Source: DASWJZ01 sp963739005 (GTDB lineage: Bacteria > Pseudomonadota > Alphaproteobacteria > Rhizobiales > Afifellaceae). From it: a stretch of DNA of 64,000 bases. Positions 63,664 to 64,000 of the stretch are shown one piece after another; position 1 is the stretch's first letter, and each line of letters opens with the position of its first letter. The notes below the pieces were generated by a model, which worked only from the letters and a program-made list of their open reading frames with translations, was not told where the DNA came from and searched no databases. The position numbers and the translations under genes were made by a program. The DNA lies in assembly GCA_963739005.1 (NCBI GenBank), contig CAVTYQ010000007.1, forward strand, positions 930,001 to 994,000, in the 5' to 3' direction.

Positions 63664-64000
63664 TCAGAAGCTGTCCTTGAACCAGCGCCCGACGCGCGCG
63701 AAATATCCGTCGGTTCCCGTCATCGCCGCGCGCCGCGGGCTGCGGGCATTGAATTGCTCGATGCGCGCCGCCTGCGGATAAAGAACGAGGCCGACAGCGG
63801 TCGAAAATGCCGGGCTCTTCGCCGCTTCCGGCAAGCCCTGGATGCCGAGCGGCCGGCCGACGCGGACGTTCCGCCCGAAGATGCGGCGCGCCGTCTCGGC
63901 AAGTCCGGTCAACTGGCTCGCGCCGCCGGTCAGCACCACGCGCTTTCCGACCTGGTCGGCGAAGCCCGACTTCGTCAGCATGTCGCGCGTCATCTCCAGC
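63664..64000 (-). CDS. ftsA: cell division protein FtsA (N-terminus cut by window edge)
   Basis: FtsA is the actin-like membrane tether of FtsZ. Only the C-terminal 110 or so residues are present: LEMTRDMLTKSG, the ATP-binding VVLTGGASQLTGLAETARRI, FGRNVRVGRPLGIQG and PAFSTAVGLVLYPQ. The tail ends with VGRWFKDSF, the amphipathic helix that anchors FtsA in the membrane. The frame stays open to the right edge. Confidence 0.94.
   Translation of the reverse strand, partial: LEMTRDMLTKSGFADQVGKRVVLTGGASQLTGLAETARRIFGRNVRVGRPLGIQGLPEAAKSPAFSTAVGLVLYPQAARIEQFNARSPRRAAMTGTDGYFARVGRWFKDSF

Noticed and set aside
61847..63781. 644-codon open frame opposite ftsZ
   Set aside because: The FtsZ motifs on the minus strand are complete; the antisense frame is composition-driven.

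Overview
The window is a 64 kb piece of a GC-rich alphaproteobacterial chromosome, almost certainly from the Rhizobiales (Hyphomicrobiales). The evidence is conserved blocks in the expected order (ilvI-ilvN, miaA/serB, degP-DUF2065-hflC-hflK, folA ... thyA, sspB-fumC-DUF4169-RHH, uvrD ... prmA-pepP, ligA ... recN-bamD-lpxC-ftsZ-ftsA), a circularly permuted two-piece tmRNA, SspB of the alpha type, and a palindromic intergenic repeat of a type I associate with Rhizobiales. Both ends are cut: a YHYH-domain gene on the left and ftsA on the right.

Layout. 1-3.4 kb: YHYH protein, then the ilvI-ilvN operon on the minus strand behind a transcription attenuator with a 16-residue leader peptide rich in branched-chain residues. 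3.6-8.2 kb: two successive membrane GGDEF-EAL proteins (cyclic-di-GMP turnover). 8.2-19 kb: miaA, serB, degP, DUF2065, hflC, hflK, folA and thyA; a roughly 1,064-residue fusion of a lipase-like hydrolase, a macro/M17-N-like middle region and a CHAT caspase-like protease lies between folA and thyA on the opposite strand. 19.1-19.5 kb: ssrA. 19.5-30.9 kb: an accessory segment holding a LacI regulator, a rhizopine-catabolism-like (moc-like) operon and a few small genes. It is bounded by a 14-bp direct repeat, one copy in the 3' end of ssrA and the other upstream of sspB. 30.9-46 kb: sspB, fumC, small regulators, AsmA, a GlcD-like oxidase, a ClC channel, a cupin, UvrD/PcrA helicase, a MazEF toxin-antitoxin pair, a quinone reductase and prmA. 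46-57.9 kb: aminopeptidase P, a LysR regulator divergent from a DUF1127 gene, azlCD, two tandem secreted DUF3828-like genes, a PRC-barrel protein, ligA, an MFS pump, a broken AraC-type regulator and a secreted hydrolase. 58-64 kb: recN, bamD, lpxC, ftsZ and ftsA.

How it works together. The backbone supplies housekeeping: branched-chain amino acid synthesis, folate/thymidylate, membrane proteostasis (HflKC, DegP), ribosome rescue (tmRNA plus the ClpXP adaptor SspB), DNA repair and cell division. Accessory genes sit at backbone junctions. The moc-like operon combines ABC uptake, a three-histidine-box oxygenase, its Rieske ferredoxin, a sugar mutarotase-like protein, an NAD-dependent oxidoreductase and a divergent PanB-like protein. 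It looks like a catabolic pathway for a sugar- or inositol-like compound under LacI control.

Sequence quality. Four genes (serB, the CHAT fusion, one DUF3828-like paralog and the AraC-type gene) contain five frame breaks in total. Every one is a +1 shift that can be repaired by removing one base from a short homonucleotide run, so base-call insertions are at least as likely as real inactivation.
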